From Ichthyophonus hoferi (taxonomy: Eukaryota > Opisthokonta > Ichthyosporea > Ichthyophonida > Ichthyophonidae), in assembly GCA_002751075.1 (NCBI GenBank), contig NAOQ01000645.1:16626-38936 (forward strand): a DNA stretch of 22,311 bases. Reading direction: 5' to 3'. A program made the translations under genes and the position numbers. This document shows positions 20,726 through 22,311 of this stretch, in pieces (positions within the stretch are counted from its first letter, which is position 1; every line of letters starts with the position of its first letter). The notes beneath the pieces were generated by a model that was not told where the DNA came from, did no database searches, and was given only the letters and a program-made list of their open reading frames with translations.

Positions 20726-20971
20726 ACAATTAGTTATCCAGTACCTATTTTTAGTTTAGCTGGTATTGTACAAACATGGATTAGTATACTGGTTTACCAG
20801 TTCCAGTCTCCGCATGACATGAATCGGAACTGGATCGGCGGTTCGATCTTTAATGTGTGGCACAGACAAAACCGAGTCGGCGGTTCCAATCTTACAATTG
20901 ATCCGGGGCAGGATGGCTCACCCGTACAACTCTTACAGATTGAGCATCTCTTACAATTCACAATTTACTAG
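20726..20971 (+). CDS. Candidate open frame over a hairpin-rich segment
   Basis: Eighty-one open codons end at TAG 20969-20971; the first ATG in frame is 20819 (50 aa, MNRNWIGGSIFNVWHRQ at the start). An exon could begin after the TTTTTAG at 20748-20754. The segment is GC-richer than its surroundings and contains a duplicated TCGGCGGTTC motif and several inverted repeats. The minus strand is also partly open, so this may be a structured non-coding repeat. Family not recognised. Confidence 0.2.
   Translation, partial: TISYPVPIFSLAGIVQTWISILVYQFQSPHDMNRNWIGGSIFNVWHRQNRVGGSNLTIDPGQDGSPVQLLQIEHLLQFTIY
20788..20891. repeat. Cluster of inverted repeats and a duplicated TCGGCGGTTC motif
   Basis: ACTGGT-TT-ACCAGT (20788-20801). 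CCAGTTCC (20797-20804) pairs with GGAACTGG (20826-20833). GATCG-GCGGTT-CGATC lies at 20833-20848. TCGGCGGTTC appears at 20835-20844 and again about 42 bp downstream. A related GGATCGAACCGG lies at about 20054. This could be a structured RNA, a small repeat element or a degenerate simple repeat. Confidence 0.5.
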
Positions 20972-21237
20972 AACAAACTATTTACTATTTAAGATAATAG
21001 TTGGATTCTGACAATATGCTTACTTATTAACTTGTTCAAATGTAGAGAAGTGTATTTTGTAACAATAATAGATAAAGTACTGAATATGCAACTATTTCAA
21101 TCGCTCTTGACGCTCTGAAACTATAGTAGTCTTTTGGATTGCATGTAATTACGATGTTCGATCAGAAATTCTGGTCGTGACAAATATAATACATATTCTA
21201 CACAGATATGTAATTCTTTTCCTCTCTCTTCAAAAAT

Positions 21238-21474
21238 ATGTATTGGACCCCGTCTAGCCACATCAGAACATCGATTTCCTCTGAACTAGAACAGAGCTAT
21301 CATTACTACAACCATTTGCCTAGAGGGTCTACATGCACGCCTTCTAAAGGACCCCTCCCACTTCAACCAAACCTTGAGGAAAGATCAGATCAAATGACGA
21401 TTTCCAACGCTAGCCTGACGAAAAATACTTCTACAAAGAATCAATCATCAATGACAGATTACTATAGATATTAA
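21238..21474 (+). CDS. Candidate small ORF or terminal exon, polar Ser/Thr/Asn-rich
   Basis: A 78-codon frame from ATG 21238 to TAA 21472, about 40% GC in a region near 30%. It follows a pyrimidine tract (CTTTTCCTCTCTCTTC). If it is an exon, the CCCGTCTAG at 21250-21258 could be the acceptor. The peptide is polar, with SSELEQSYHYYNHLP and a C-terminus TKNQSSMTDYYRY; it has no signal peptide or membrane segment. The opposite strand is full of stops here. No family recognised and no partner exon identified. Confidence 0.28.
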   Translation: MYWTPSSHIRTSISSELEQSYHYYNHLPRGSTCTPSKGPLPLQPNLEERSDQMTISNASLTKNTSTKNQSSMTDYYRY

Positions 21475-22311
21475 TATTTATACCAATCTGTTGTAGTTCT
21501 AATGATTTACTCAAAGGTTTCGGGGTCTCCAATTGGTTTTTGATTCTTAGATAGATTTTTTTTTTAGGTACTGGAGAGTATCTCTATCCAGTTTATTAGG
21601 AAATGACTAGTTTGTGGCTTTTTTTTTCTTCTTTTTTTTCTTTTTTTCTTTTTCGCTATCAGTGGTCTGTGGATGCGCCACACCATAAAGAATGACTTCA
21701 CATTGACTAACATAATTATTTTCTATTAAAAGTAACGAATGTAATCACTGTATATATATATATATTGGAATTATAGGCATTTTCTATTATATAATGTTCT
21801 ACGAACAAATACATATTTCCATGAAAAATATTGTTATATTTACTAATATTTACATTCATCCTATCTTAAATAAAAACACTTTAAAAAATAAAGCATCATA
21901 TTTTGCATCAAAAGTAAAAAAATAAAATCACTATATATATCTATTGAATATTTTTACATTATAAGAATGAGTTTCAAGTATGCCCCTAATAACGTACACG
22001 TTAACAATAACACAGGTAGAGGTGGAACCCGTCTCTACTTACATGCAACAGTAGACTTGTTGTCAAATATAGCTACATATACAACATAGACAAAGCAGTT
22101 ACAGTTACAATTATCCAATTAATTGATGGGGGGTTCTGGAGTACGGTATTCCATATATATAAATGTTATATTTCGGAAGTATAAAAAAGTTCTGTTTGAG
22201 ACAGATTGGGGACTCTTAATTCTGTAGTGATACCGAATAAATTCTGTACAGTTTTTATCCTAGTTCTCTGCTTGCAATCGTTGTCTGCCACGTTGAACAT
22301 AGGTAAAATAA
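21475..22311. other. AT-rich end of window, no gene recognised
   Basis: Contains a T/C tract at about 21617-21654, a (TA)n run near 21753, and a small inverted repeat GTAGAG...CTCTAC at about 22016-22039. No reading frame, RNA gene or mobile element stands out. Confidence 0.5.

Noticed and set aside
20838-20860. GGTTCGATC resembling a tRNA B-box; also GGATCGAACC near 20054 on the other strand
   Set aside because: The flanking bases do not form a T-arm or acceptor stem, and no anticodon arm is present. I found no tRNA in the window.

Overview
The window is AT-rich eukaryotic DNA, dense in microsatellites and short spliceosomal introns (GT...AG, donors mostly GTAAGT, GTRNGT or GTACGT). The standard genetic code fits: all 25 exons of the main gene read through without a stop, and their phases agree at every junction. 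The main gene has the architecture signal peptide, one von Willebrand A (vWA/MIDAS) domain, then a long run of thrombospondin type-1 repeats (TSRs). That is the TRAP/MIC2 adhesin plan, so an apicomplexan or related alveolate protist is the best guess. TSR-rich proteins also occur in other protists and in animals, so the host assignment is inference. I see no bacterial, plasmid or CRISPR feature, and no recognisable virus-like element.

Positions 340-14383, minus strand: one gene. Exon 1 (14268-14383) carries the start codon and signal peptide. Exons 2-4 complete the vWA domain with all five MIDAS residues. Exons 5-25 encode about 18 TSR modules. The visible coding sequence is 4218 nt (1406 codons) and still in phase when it runs off the low-coordinate end. 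Any C-terminal repeats, membrane anchor and cytoplasmic tail lie outside the window. Several introns hold tandem repeats. One 40-bp repeat carries copies of a 5' splice site, and one GTAG microsatellite supplies the pyrimidine tract of an acceptor.

Positions 14384-22311: sparse, mostly AT-rich DNA. The best-supported content is a divergent (head-to-head) pair of small paralogous genes or gene fragments. One is on the minus strand (15851-17020, three proposed exons, 136 aa) and one on the plus strand (first exon from 18516). Their N-termini are conserved in protein while the conserved codons differ mainly at silent positions. A 193-bp imperfect tandem duplication followed by an A-run lies at 15393-15790. 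Lower-confidence coding candidates are a minus-strand terminal exon at 20021-20317, a two-exon minus-strand candidate at 14711-15157, and two plus-strand open stretches near 20.8 and 21.3 kb. A cluster of small hairpins lies near 20.8 kb. The rest shows nothing I can name.

Functional reading: the large gene probably makes a secreted or surface adhesin. Its vWA domain would bind ligand through a divalent metal ion, and the TSR stalk, decorated by C-mannose on WxxW motifs and by O-fucose on a minority of modules, would project it from the surface. Nothing in the right half shows a functional link to it.
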